A program made the position numbers and the translations under genes. Shown here one piece after another: positions 24,801 to 39,825 of a DNA stretch of 64,000 bases. How positions within the stretch are numbered: position 1 is the first letter of the stretch; each line of letters opens with the position of its first letter. This DNA is from Scenedesmus sp. ARA3 (Eukaryota > Chlorophyta > Chlorophyceae > Sphaeropleales > Scenedesmaceae), in NCBI GenBank assembly GCA_004335835.1, contig RWJK01000815.1:28564-92563 (forward strand), written 5' to 3'. The notes below the pieces were generated by a model that was not told the DNA's origin, ran no database searches, and was given only the letters and a program-made list of their open reading frames with translations.

Positions 24801-27800
24801 GGCACATGACTGCGAAGTGCTGTGCCTGGACTACTCGCCCCTGATGCAGGGTGGCAGCTGCCTGGCAGCGTCCGGCAGCAGGGACACCCTCATCCATGTG
24901 TTTGATGTCCAGGCGGGGTACGCGCTGCTGCAGACGCTGGACGAGCACAGCGCCGCTGTCACTGGCGTGCGCTTCACAGCGGGCGGCAAGGGCCTGGTCA
25001 GCTGTGGTGCTGACAGAAGCATCATCTTCAGGTAAAGATGCATTGTGCAGATTTACCAGGTAGCTGAGCACCACAGCAAGGACACGACTCAAGTCAGCTT
25101 GCGCCAGCAAGCAATTGGGTTGCACAGCAATTCACTGTCGGGCTTTGACCCATTTGCAAAGCTTGCAGTACATTCGTATAAGTGCATGTGGTGAGATCGC
25201 GTCCTGGATTCCTGTGCCACTGCTGCACCTGCTCGCATACCAAATCCAGGGTGCTTGGCGGCGACAGCAGCAGTGCTGCTTACCACATTGAAACGCTGCC
25301 GCACAGCATGCTCTTTGACCTGGTGGTTGACCCACTGGACCAGTACGTGTTCACCACTGGCCAGGATGGCCTGCTGCGGCAGTGGGATGTGGCCACAGGC
25401 TCCCTGCAGCGCACCCTGGCACCTGAGGCAGGCGCAGGTGAGGTGTTCGCTGGGCGGTGGCGTTGTGTTGACGTACTTCCAGTGAAATGCCTTGCTGTTG
25501 GTTGTACTGGCTGGCAGTCAGCACTGCCACAAAAGCAGGAGCAGTCAAGTTGCTCCTTGCTGGTTCGCCCTACTACGTGATCTGTCTAGCTGCCCCATCG
25601 ACTTTATGTGCAAAAGACGGGCACTGACATGCTTGCTTGCTGATTGCTTCATCGTGCCGCAGGGGAGCCCATCAAGCTGTACATTGACCCCGGAGGTGTG
25701 GTGCTCATCTGCTGCCATGCTGACGGCTGCCTGCGCCTGTACCACCTGGCCACCGGTCAGCTGCTGTGGCGGGCTTGGGGCCACTCGGAGATGGTGGCTG
25801 CAGCCTCGCTGTCTTCTGACCTGACAAAGATGGTGTCTGTAGGCGGCGACGGCTGTGTGATTGTGTGGAAGCTGCCTGAGCAGCTGGTGCAGGAGGTGCA
25901 GGCGGCAGTGCGCCGGGTTGCAGCAGCTAAGCTGCACCTGGATGCAGGCGGCCAGCAGCAGCAGGGTCAGCAGGTGCCTGGACATCTTGATGGTGCGCCC
26001 AGCGCTAGGCAGGTGGCGTGGTCCGCCAGCCCTGCTGCAGCCGGTGCAAGCAGCCCAGGCATTGCGCATGCATCTCCTGCAAGCAATCCTGGTTGCAGCA
26101 GCACCCCCCTGGGCACCTGCCCCAGCAGCGAGAGTGGTATGGCCTCCGCCCTGCTGCGTGTGCGGCAGGGGAAGCCGCTTGTGTCAACAGACAAGCTGCC
26201 AAAGTGGGCACGGTCACCTTCGTCGCCCATCAGCGGATCAGCTAGTCCTGCTGCCTCGGGCAGTGGCCAGGCACAGCAGCAGCAGCCTCTGTTTAACAGA
26301 TGGTTTGGCGGGCGCCAGCAGCCCAGCAAAAACAAGTGGCTTGCGGCACAGAAGGTGGGAGGGGGCTTGCTTGCATCAATTGGATTTGTGTTGCCGTGGT
26401 GTGGTTGATGCACTGCGGGAATCTTCAGCACTAGGTCCTGCAAATGTGCAGTGGCTCTTGCTGTGCTGCGCATGTTCAGGTGTTGTAGCTGGATACTGAA
26501 GATGAGCTCCTGGTTAGTCCGTAGTGGTGCCTTCGGCAAGGCTGCCGTTGTCTGGTCCTGCAGGCAGATGATGGTGGTGATGGCACCTGCCGGCGCCTGA
26601 GCCTGGAGAGCAAATCATCCACGCATGACGGCGGGAGTGAGAACCAGCCAGGGGCACCGGACGCAGCTGGCACCCTGCACCAGACCAGCAGGGGCTCAGG
26701 CCAACTGGAGCCACAGCAGCAGCATGAGGATGACGATGACCAGCAAATGCCTGGCTGGCCTCAGGATGACGACATGGTGGTTATCCAGGACTGGGATGAC
26801 AGCTCACTGGCGCAGTATGATGATGCACTGGATGCTGCTGCAGCAGCACCACCGCCGGCTGCAGGTGCAGCTGACGGGGCGGCAACGCATGTGACTGGTG
26901 AGTGTTCGAGTCGTGTCAGGGCAGCACGCTGCGTTTAACAACGCCTGCGAGATGGCAAGCCAGGCACCTTTTTGCTGTTGGTGGCTATGAGCGCACTCAT
27001 ACATCCAGTGGTACGCGTCCGTTCAGCTTGTGTCATGCTCTGTTCTGCAGGTGGCGAGCGTGTTGCGCGGGACTTGTTCAAGGAGCACTTCAGCAGCCTG
27101 GGCGACGCGGGTCCTGCGCCAGCACCAGAGGGCGGCAGCCAGTGCCTGCGCACACAGGACTTGAGGCAGAGCCTATCAGCAATGTGAGCGCACAGCTAGT
27201 TATGCACTCAACTTAGCCATAAGCAGCCAGCTGCACAGAGCAGCATCTCTCTGGTTGTGCTGTGCACGTGCATTTTTGCCGAATGCTGCAGGAGCCTGTG
27301 CATGCACTCGTGACAGTCATCCGAGCAGGAGTATCTTCCATCACTGCTGGTGCTGATGTGTGCAGGTTCAAGGCCGGCCGCGCCAGCCTGGGTGGCCTAC
27401 TGCCGCTCCGCAGCCAGCCAGTCAGCAGCGCAGGTGGCAGCAGCATCCCAGCCAGGAACGACACCAGCAGCTCAGAAGCCTACACATGCAGCACTACAGC
27501 TGAGGCTGGCGCCGCCGCCTCACCGCTGCGCGTATCAACAGAGGACGAGGAGGTGCATGCGGCAGAGAAGCAGGCAGCGGCTGCAGTGGCAGCAGCAGGG
27601 CCGCCAGAGGTCCAGCTGCCGCCCTCCAGCAATGGCGGCCTCAGCGCTGCCAGCAGTACCAGCCATTTAGAGGACGAGCAGCTGCCGTCTGGTCAGGCCT
27701 CGCCCAAGCGGCGCTGGCGTGTCGGCAAGATGGACGCTGAGCTGGCAGGCATGCGGGAGCGGCTGGCAAGCCTGCAGGCGCTGTACCAGCAGCAGATGCT

Positions 27801-29700
27801 GCAGCGGCAGCTCAGCCCCAGGCGCGGCAGGTCCTTCAGCAGCACTGATGAGCACATGCAGGCAGCACAGCAGGCAGTTACTGCAGAGGCCCGGGAAGCA
27901 AACCGGGGGAGGTTTGCATCTGATGATGGGGGATTTGCCGCCAAAGCGCTGCAGGTGGCTGTGGCAGCAGGCAGCAACAGCAGCGACAGTGATGTTGTGC
28001 CTAGTGGCAAGAGTGCCAACAGCAGTGGTGCGGCTGCTGGCGGCTCAAAGCTCAAGCAGGAAGGAGCAGTTGACGTGGATGCAGCTGCGCTGCCTGAGCT
28101 GCCACCACTGCCGCCAGGACCTGTGCCTGCCGCAGCCCTCAGCAAGGTTGCAGCAGACAAGGCAGACCCTGTGCCACATGCAGTGCCTGCACCAGCAGCA
28201 GACTCCACAGCAGCCACGGCGCCACCTGCAACCGCAGCAGAGGCAGTGGCTGAGCAGTCGCAGGAAGAGCTAGTCAGCAACCCGCTGTACTCACCAGCCT
28301 CTGCCGCAGGTGAGGGGCCTAGCAGCCCTGAGCCAGCAGCTGGGGTGCAGGCAGCAAGCCCCAGCCTGCTGGCGCAGCTGCTGGCTGATTCGCCAGATGT
28401 GCCTTCACCTGCGGCAGCCCGCAGCCCTAGCATAGACAGCACGGCAACAGCAGCAGCAGCAGGAGCCCGTGGCGTGCCGACCCCTCTCAACATGACAGCA
28501 GTGCTTGATGCAGCAGCAGCAGCTGCAGCATCTCCAGGCCGTCAGGGTAGTGGCAGTGCACCTGGCAGCAGCTGCACATCACCAGCACTGCCACAGTCTC
28601 CAGCTAGCTTGCTGCAGCAGCTTCACGCAAGCTCGCACTTGAGCGACAGCGTGTACAGGGTCAGCATCGGCAACAGCATAACAGCAGCAAACAACACTGC
28701 ATCGCTGGGAGGGGTGCCACGCAGTGATAGCCCCACCAAGTGGTCACTCAGCTTGCAGGTGCCGCATGCAGATGCACCCGCCTTCAGCGCCTCTAGGCTG
28801 TCACCTTCAGGTGGCAGCATCCTCAGCAGGACCGCCCAGACACCAGTTGCTGCAGCTGCAGCCACAGATTATGGGCAGCAGAAAGAGCAAGCGGAACTGC
28901 AGAGCACAGAGCAGCAGCAGCAGCCGGAGCCTGAGCGCCCCCATAGGCAAAGCGCAAATGGCACAGCAGAGGCAGCAGCAACAGCAGAAGCGAGCAACGG
29001 CTTGCAGGTGTCAGACGCTGCTGTGCGCGAGGGCGTGACCATCACCCCTCATGGGCAGCATGTGGTGTGGCCAGGCTGGGGGGCAGATGGAGCTTGGGAG
29101 GGGCTCACCCCCAGCCCTGGCAGCAGCGGTGTTGCGCCAAAGCTGGCAGCCACCTTCGACTCTGCTGTCACGCCCACAGCAGCTGCTGCAGCTGAGGGTG
29201 AAGAGTCAGGGTTGGCAGCAGAAATGTCAGCTATCAGCGCAGAGTCGTCTGCTGCAGTCGTGGTGGCAGAGGAGCCAAAGTTCTGGCTGCAGCAGAACCC
29301 CTGCTATGACATGACACCCATAGGCAGCACGCCTGGCAGCGCAGTGGCCAGCAGCAACGGCAGAACTTCATCATGGGCTGCACAGGTGAGAAAACGCTGC
29401 AGGCACACACCTGGACTTGCGTAAATGTGGCTGGTGCAGCACAGCAAGCTGCAGTGTGTTGGTCATGGCGGTGTGTGTATCTAGGGCCTGTACTGGCTGG
29501 TGCAGCAAGCCACGGTGCAGCCGACCATGCTCGTTGCTGCGTGGCTTGCAGGGCGTGCAATGGGTGTTGATGAGCTGCTTGTTTGCTGTTTGCACCCACA
29601 GGTTGAGACCATCGCCGAGGCAGTCGCTGATGTTGCAGGGCTGCCGGCATCTTGCAGCAGCCCTCCAAGCGTGGCGACGGCCAATGACAGCCTTGATGCT

Positions 29701-29731
<31 letters not shown>

Positions 29732-31911
29732 CAGAGCATGAGGGGCAGCAGATGCAGCAGCAGGCAATGCATGGCGCTGAAACATGCAATGCGGCGCACC
29801 AGCAGCAGCAGGAGGAGCCACAAGATGCAGTGCAGGAACAGAGTCTGCAGCACAGTCAGCAGCAGCCAGCCGAGCAGGAGCAGGAGCAGTTGCCTGTCAC
29901 CCCAGTGCATGTTGGGGCGCAGCGGCAAACATTCATGGGGTCTCCTGTGGCAACGCCGCCGCGGCAGTCACAGCAGCAGGATGAGCCCTTCTTTGCTGAG
30001 GTGCAGTCAGAAAGCAGCTTTGCAACTGGCGCTGACAGCCTGCCAATGTCCCCCACCAGCTCGCTCACACCTCCAAGCAGTGGCAAGGCCAAGACCCGCA
30101 GCCAAGCACGGCGCGAGAAGGCAGCAGCAAAGGCAGCAGCCAAGGCTGCCAAGGCAGCGGCAGCCGAGCAGGAGCGGCAGGCTGCTGGCCTGAGCAGCCC
30201 TGGCGGTGGCATGATGAGCTTGCTGCAGCGCATCAAGCGCACCATGCCCAGCATCAAGCACAGGCCAGGCTCTGGCTCCGGCTCGTCATGCACAGGCGGC
30301 AAGGCGGTCAGCACTGCCTCACCAGTGAAGGACAGCCCGCGTGACAGCAGCGCCAGCTGCAATGGCCAGTACCTGAGCAGCAGTGCCACCAGCCGCCCCT
30401 TACTGGCAACGCAGCCGTTTGAGGAGACGCTTCCACTTGGAAGCTGGGGCCATGAAGTGGCACACCACCACCACCAGCAGCAGCAGCAGCAAGGGCATCG
30501 TGAATCCGCTGCATCTGACTCAGCAGCAGGCGGTGTCTCTCTGGATGACGTGTGCCTTGACATGGTACATGAGCATGCCCAGGAGCAGGGGGCGGCTGTG
30601 CTGCCTGTGCCTGAGCAGGACCCCGGCCAGCAGCACAGCGCTGCGCCTCAGCAGCAGCCAGCCCGGGCATCTGTGCCAGCAGATGAAGCAGCTGTTTCAA
30701 GCCCAGCAGGAGCTAGCGGTGCAGCTGCTGGCAGAAGCAGCACAGCCGCGCAGATGGCTGCCACCATGGAGCAGTTCAGGCAGTCAGCGCAGCAGATGCA
30801 GCAGCTGTGGATGCAGCTGCAGAGCCTCAGCCTAGACTCTAGCGAAGCAGGCAAGCTGCAGCAGATGCTGACGCCACACAAAGCAGGGGCTACAGCAGCA
30901 GCAACAGCGCCTGGTGCTGATGGCAGCGCCCTGACCGGCCAAGGCAGCAGCAGCCAGCAGCTGAGTGCAGAGCCTGTGCAGTTGGTGAAGCAGATGGTGC
31001 AGGAGGAGGTGCTGCAGACCATCTACGGGCTGCATGCTGCTGTGACTGGCATGCCAAGCAGTGCAACTGGCGGCTTGCTACAAGGTGAGCCAAGCTCCTC
31101 AGTTATGGTGATATACAGCTTACATGGGTTCTTTCCCGCATGCAAGTTCTGCTGAGCTGTGGCAGTTGCATGCATTGACAGCATTCTGCTGCACCCCACC
31201 AATTGCTTGCAAGCAGGCACTCAAGACTGATTGTGTTGGTTTGGTGCAATGCAGGTGGCGCAGCACTGTCTGCAGCTGGCCATGGCTCTCCCCCAAGGAC
31301 ACCAGCCACAGCCACCACAGCCAGCCCGCTGCAGCCGTGGCAGATGCACAGCGTGTGCAGCTCACAGCAGCAGCAGCAGCAGCAGCTGCAGCAGCTGCTC
31401 TCCACTCCAGACTCTGCGGGCCCGCCCAGCTGCAGCAGCGGAGCAGCTGGCCGTGCCAGCTACAGCTTTGGCTTTGCAGCAGCTGGGGGTGCTGCTGCTG
31501 CTGCTGCAGAGGTGGTGCCCAGCTCGCCTGCCTTGTCTGTGTACAGCCAGACGGGTGTGAGCCTGGAGGCGCTCACCTCGCGCATCTGCGAACAGTACAC
31601 AGTGAGTATGCTGGCTGCTTTGCAATGTACTGCCAGGATTGCATGGCTGTTGTGGGTTGGAATGCAAATCAGTTGTGTATGTTGCAGTGTCGGTTGCTCT
31701 GTGTGTCCTGACACTCACAGACTGCACACTGCACATGCACACTGGTTGTCGCCTGCTGCAGGAGACGCTGCTGCAGAAGCTTGAAGAGCGCAGGCAGCAG
31801 AAGAAGAAGCAGGAGCGCACGCCGTCGCCAACCAAGCAGCAGCGGCGGCAGGCACAGCAGCAGCAGCGGCAGAAGCAACATGAGCAGGAGCAATCCGCAG
31901 CAAGCACCTAG
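21863..31911 (+). CDS. WDR62-like: WDR62/MAPKBP1-like WD40 protein with long low-complexity tail
   Basis: Seventeen in-phase exons: 21863-21904, 22079-22421, 22565-22616, 22842-22956, 23157-23420, 23644-23797, 23946-24073, 24237-24438 (or to 24498, also in phase), 24656-25031, 25250-25437, 25663-26354, 26564-26897, 27051-27183, 27366-29385, 29602-31084, 31255-31601 and 31762-31911; about 2,340 aa. The first ~810 residues follow the double-propeller order of animal WDR62/MAPKBP1: LAYPAGSFAVVYN, AILVWDWKSSKCLAELKAHKHSVACVRFS, DMSMIVWDIQDLKK, QTLAAHSSCIWDI, HICVGDQAGTLRVFD, EAHDCEVLCLDYS, LDEHSAAVTGVRF, GLVSCGADRSIIFR, GHSEMV and GGDGCVIVWKLP, then an LPKWA motif. Those proteins act at spindle poles/centrioles and as JNK scaffolds in animals; a microtubule-organising role here is inference. 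The remaining ~1,500 residues are Ala/Ser/Gln/Pro-rich, with exons of 2.0 and 1.5 kb. The final exon is a charged, Gln-rich helix, possibly for oligomerisation. Confidence 0.87.
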
Positions 31912-32322
31912 TGTCCTGCGGGACTGCTGCGTTCATCTCTGCCGTACAGTGTATAGCTTTGCATAGATAGCAGTTGAGCTGGTTCCATTTCACTGTGCGG
32001 GTCGAGTCTCATGTTGCCATGCAAATCTGGACCTTAAGAATAGTTAAATATCTACTAGTGGTGAAGAATGTTCTGTGGTCCAAGCCTGCCCTGTCGCAAT
32101 GCAGTGTATCTAGGGAGGCCTGGCTTGCACCTGGGGTTATGCTTCGGATGTTCAGGTTTCTGTCAACTGCAGAGCTGCGTGGCACATGGCTGATGTGGTG
32201 ATATTCCTCTGCGCACTTTGGCCCATTCAGTTGATCAGAAAGCCTGTCTCGTACAGCTTTAATTCAATACAGTCTGGCTGGCAGGAAGCTGAACGAGAGC
32301 ATGACAGCCTGCATAAGCATTA

Positions 32323-32327
32323 TGTAA
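32323..32327 (+). terminator. Candidate TGTAA polyadenylation signal for WDR62-like
   Basis: TGTAA ~410 bases after the WDR62-like stop, at a distance and in a context expected of a chlorophyte 3' end. Only a five-base match. Confidence 0.3.
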
Positions 32328-32455
32328 AGTGACGGACACAGGAAGGTCACAATGTATACGGCTTACGTAATCCCTCAGGGCAGCACACACACCGGCAGAA
32401 ACCCAATACATAATCTAGTCCCTAAAAATGCCACTGACGACTGCACTGCTGCAGT

Positions 32456-32541
32456 NNNNNNNNNNNNNNNNNNNNNNNNNNNNNNNNNNNNNNNNNNNNN
32501 NNNNNNNNNNNNNNNNNNNNNNNNNNNNNNNNNNNNNNNNN
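32456..32541. other. Assembly gap (86 Ns)
   Basis: A run of 86 N characters. It lies between the 3' ends of two genes, so no coding exon appears to be lost, but the true length is unknown. A CTGCTGCAG sequence abuts the left edge, which suggests collapse at a triplet repeat. Confidence 1.
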
Positions 32542-32889
32542 CCCCCCATCAAGGTGCAAGCAAACCCCCCAGTTTCTCAAAGGCTGTCAAGCAAGCTAAC
32601 CCTGTTCGAGTGCCACTCAAGCACTGCTTTGGCCAACACCGCCATCAATTTTAATCCGATACACGCCGCTCACTGGCGCAGTTGAACTCATCATCATCAT
32701 GTTACCCATCAAGCCAGGCGCAGTTGAACTATCATGTCAACTGTTTGCAGTGCTCGCCATGAGATCAGCAGGCTGCAACCGCACGCGTGAATGTGATCAT
32801 ATGTACAGCAGCGTTGGCACTTGCTTGGCCGTCCACGCTGGCAGTGTGTGCTGTACAAGTGCCAGCTGGTCACATCTACATCTGCAAAC

Positions 32890-36123
<3,234 letters not shown>

Positions 36124-36528
36124 CCCAGACACCACTGCTGCTGATAGCAAGGTGCAGGGCACGGCCTGTATGGCCCTACAGGTGCTTCTGAGCTCAACCA
36201 AGAGACGCTGAGGTGAACTTCTGCTTGTGCCAGGCTAGACAGAAGACTCTCAGCAACTTCAAAAACAAGGGCTTCGTACAAAACCTCTGGCTGTATGCGT
36301 AAGCAGCCATCTGCAATTGGGACACAATCTGTGTGTCATATCTGCATAGTTGGAAGCGACCACGTCGCTTCAGAAGGAGCTTGGTCCAAGTTCAGATTGT
36401 GCTGTCGTGTCATCAAGCAGCACCGACAATTTGCAGCCTTGATAAGTTTTCCAATACTAAACTTGATCCGTTTGACGAGACGTTGGTCACCGTCACTTCC
36501 CTCGGGTACACTGCTGCGGCACAGCAGC
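36124..36528. promoter_or_regulatory. Divergent intergenic region TTLL1 / mL45-like
   Basis: 405 bases between the two starts; both promoters should be here. No clear core element was recognised. Confidence 0.45.
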
Positions 36529-38765
36529 ATGCTGCGCACACTGACAGCCGGATCGCGGCTGCTTCGCAGCTCGCAGCTGCATCAATTGGCAAATGAATTG
36601 GACTTTAGATCTGTGAGTGGAGATCTAGACTTGCAGATGGGACTTGCAGCTGCTGGGGGTACAGGTGTTGCTGTTGCTGCTGCTGGCCAGGCACCAGCAG
36701 GGTCACCCAGGGGTCTGGTGTCATGCTGCATGTCCTACCATAGTAATGAAGAACGCATGTGGATAGTTCAAGCCTTTTAAAATGCTGTTTCTGAAGGCGT
36801 CAACTACATCAAACCAAACACTGCTAGTGTCATATGCACCATGCTCACCACAAGCTGCAGTAAACACTTTCACCTATGCATGTACTGCTGCTGTTGTGGG
36901 ACCCTTGATTGCATGCCGTGGTGCCATTGTGTGTACAGGCTTTAGTCAGCTGTCAGGCAGCAGGTGGATGCCAGCAGCAGTACAGCAGCTGCAGCAGCAG
37001 CCTCTGCCAATGGCCGCAGCAGTACTGCAGGAGCACTCAGCCATCATTGCAGCAGTGGGCGCAGCCAGCAGCAGCACATCCAGTAATCACAAGGTGAGAT
37101 GCTGCACGCTATGCAGCTGCACTGTGAAGCCACTCGAGCTGGCTAGAACATGTTGCTTGACACCTTTGAAAGCAACAGCAATATGGTCAATGGGGCCTGT
37201 ATGACAGCTGAATAAGCGCAGCATCAATGCTAGGTCAGGCTGGGATTCAGGCCAGCAGGGTCAACTGTTGCTATGAACACGGTCTACACGCAACTCACGC
37301 CAAGCTCAACTGCCCTGGTGTGTCTGCTGCAGGCTCGCCAACTTCTCCACGACCAGCTCACCAGCACAGCAGCAGCAGACGCCACAGCAGAAGCAAAGCC
37401 AGCAAGAGCACCAGCAGCGGCAGGCTCAGAGCAGGCTCATACAGTTTGAGTACAAGACGCCCACGCTGACCATGCCGCTGCCAGACCACCCGACAATGCC
37501 GCTGCCGCTGCTGCAAGCAGGCGTGCTGCCAAGCCCCATCAAGACAGCGCGGCACATATGGAGCATGGGCCGCCACTGGCTCACCAAGTACCTGGCGCTG
37601 GCAAAGGCACACCAGAACATCCCTGGCTTTGGTGACAACGGCATTAGTGACCGCCTGGGCGGCTCGCTCGCACAGGAGGTTGCGACCATGTACGTGCGCA
37701 TCAACGAGGCGCAGGCAACCGGCAACCTGGATCGCATTAGAGACGTAAGTGGGCCTCATTTTGCAGCTTGACCCAGTCAGAGCGTGACATGCCAGGGCAG
37801 AGTGTCTCTGAATGAGCAGTTGATTTGCACATACAGAAGCAGCCAGGCCTGTGGAGCACCTGTTGGTTGGGTGGTGGTTAGATGATTGCATGCTGCATGC
37901 GTCAGGGCTTGCTTGCAGGAATCGAAGGCTGTCATCTTGAGTACTTCCCCCACTTCCAGCATCTTACACATGCAGCTGGCAGTCCCACCTGCAGTTCCTT
38001 GGTCACACCCATTGCAGCCTTAGAGCTGCCGACTATCCCTCCTGACACGCGTCATCGCTGCTGCCTGCATCTGCCTTGCCTTTTGGCCCCTGCCTGCCAG
38101 CTGGTGAGCAGGGACCTGTTCCTCAAGCTGCGGGCGCAGGCTGAGCAGCGGCGCATCGGGGGCTGGAACAAGATCGTGTGGCAGCTGGAGAATGAGGAGC
38201 TGCATGACCCAAAGGCCAAGAGTGTGAAGCTGGTGGAGGCCAGGTGCGGGCGCTGCCTGACAGCAAGGCTCTGCCTCCACTGCCATTGCCGGGCAGTGCT
38301 GCTGCTGGTACACGCAAACTGGAAAGGGAGATGCGGCAGCGGTTGAGCTGTGGAAAGCAGCAGCAGCTGCAGCAGCAGCATTCGAGCGGACAGCTTGCGT
38401 GCATGAAGGTGCTGTTGCTGGATGTCCGTAGGAGTAGTGCACTGCCTGTGCACATGCTGATTGGGGTGTGCTGCTGCTGCTGCTGCTGCTGCTGCAGGAT
38501 GCTGAAGCTGTCCAAAGATTCACCCTTTGACTGGCTGCAATTGACGTACTGCATCCGCAGCAAGCAGCGCTTTGCAGCCTACAAGACGCAGCAGCATGGC
38601 AAGAAGCTTGAGCTTGTGGCAGGCAACCCCGACGAAGTAATTGACGTCGAGGATTACTGGATGGTTGAGCGCAAGACGCGGGCCCCCGTTGAAAAGCAGA
38701 GGGTGCCAGTGGAGGGTTCACGCTGGCGGCTGGTCAAGCGGCAGACACGGCCCAAGCCTCTTTGA
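36529..38765 (+). CDS. MRPL45-like: mL45 / Tim44-like mitochondrial protein
   Basis: The C-terminal two-thirds resemble the Tim44-like domain of mitochondrial ribosomal protein mL45/Mba1, which sits at the exit tunnel and anchors the mitoribosome to the inner membrane (family knowledge; moderate similarity judged by eye). Start MLRTLTAGSRLLRSSQLH looks like a mitochondrial presequence. The last three exons are firm: E3 to 37744, 38101-38243 and 38498-38765, covering IWSMGRHWLTKYLALAKAH, VATMYVRINEAQATGN, LVSRDLFLKLRAQAEQRR, WLQLTYCIRSKQRFAAY, EVIDVEDYWMVERK and SRWRLVKRQ. The N-terminal splicing is ambiguous: 36529-36664 + 36939-37093 + 37370-37744 (358 aa), or 36529-36717 + 36939-37093 + 37333-37744 (388 aa), both fully open. 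They read exon 2 in different frames. The acceptor of the last exon is a run of eight CTG units. Confidence 0.75.
38469..38497 (+). repeat. CTG repeat forming the 3' splice site of mL45-like last intron
   Basis: Eight CTG units lead directly into the CAG acceptor before GATGCTGAAGC. Phase and similarity on both sides support the acceptor. Confidence 0.8.
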
Positions 38766-39825
38766 GAGGGGTGGACCCTGACCATGCTGTAGCACCTCTT
38801 GTACAGCTGGTTTGACACCGTGTGTTGGCAGGGTTGATGCCACGCAGCAGGGTTGCATCGCTTGATCGTGCATAATTTGTGTTGCGTGATGTGCGACCAC
38901 ATCAGATGATTGGCGAGTTTGCCGCAAGTGCTGCCAGTGCAGTGCAGTCCAGTGCTGCAATTCACCTTACCTTCAAGTTGGCGCTGAGACTCTCAGCATC
39001 GGATGCCACAAGAGTTCTGTTAATGGACCCCCGCATGGCAGCTGGCATATTGGTTCGTGTTGGTTGTTATCCGTGGCACTTAATGGGTATGTCTGGTGTG
39101 GTGTGTGGTGTGTTCTTCATTGTCACTCTGCCTTAGCAAGGAAACTCAGGACGCACTCATCCGTCAGCCTGCAGGTTTACTCCCTTTGCTGCATGCGTTC
39201 GATGGTTGTGAAAACAGCACACAGCGCGAAACGCGATGCATGCAGCTGCACGCCAAGCGATGGGGTCACCACCGCATGTTACACTGTTCTTCCCTGTGCT
39301 GCTGAAAAGCTGCTGCAGGAAGCTGGTTGTCCAGTTGCTCTGATGATCGTGTAATGAACTGTTGGTTGTAATCGCTTGTGTTATGAATATTGTGTCCGCG
39401 TCTGCTTCTACAAAGAGAGAGACCTGGGCACCACAGGTGAGGTGCCGACAACGAACAGCAATCACCTACTCGTGACGATCGGGCATTGTTGTTGTCCAGT
39501 GCATTGAATTATCATAATTTATCTTCAGGTAAAAGTCTCCTGATGCTCGGCAGCTGATGTACGCACTTCACCGTTCATTCGCAGTGCAGGCAACTGAATC
39601 GTGTGTGCCTTTTGAAGCAGAATCACTGTGCTACTTTCACGTATGTTTTATAGATAGACAGCTGTATACGTTGTAGTTTTTGGCAGTGTCCAGCCATTGC
39701 ATGCTTGCTGCATATTACTCGATATGCAGCCGCGCGATAGCAGTGCAGACAGCACATCACGTCCCTTGAAATGATTGATGTTTGCAGAGACGTTTTCATA
39801 GCGAAATCTGGCGGCAGGGGTGAAC
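38766..39825. other. Intergenic region mL45-like to Cys-rich gene
   Basis: About 1.06 kb in tandem orientation, AT-richer towards 39350-39800. It contains two TGTAA motifs ~585-600 bases after the mL45-like stop. No family-like ORF found. Confidence 0.5.
39350..39371 (+). terminator. Two TGTAA candidate polyadenylation signals
   Basis: TGTAA occurs at 39350-39354 and again at 39367-39371, ~590 bases after the mL45-like stop. The pairing makes this the best poly(A) candidate in the window, but it rests on five-base matches. Confidence 0.35.

Larger units (their letters stand above)
31912..32889. other. Convergent intergenic region with assembly gap
   Basis: About 980 bases between the WDR62-like stop and the TTLL1 stop, holding both 3' UTRs. 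It includes the N run and a short duplicated string (GGCGCAGTTGAACT) at ~32673 and ~32718. No gene seen. Confidence 0.6.

Noticed and set aside
27350..28493. Alternative-frame and antisense ORFs over the WDR62-like 2-kb exon
   Set aside because: Triplet-repeat composition keeps all frames open; only the frame in phase with the upstream and downstream exons is continuous for 2,020 bases.
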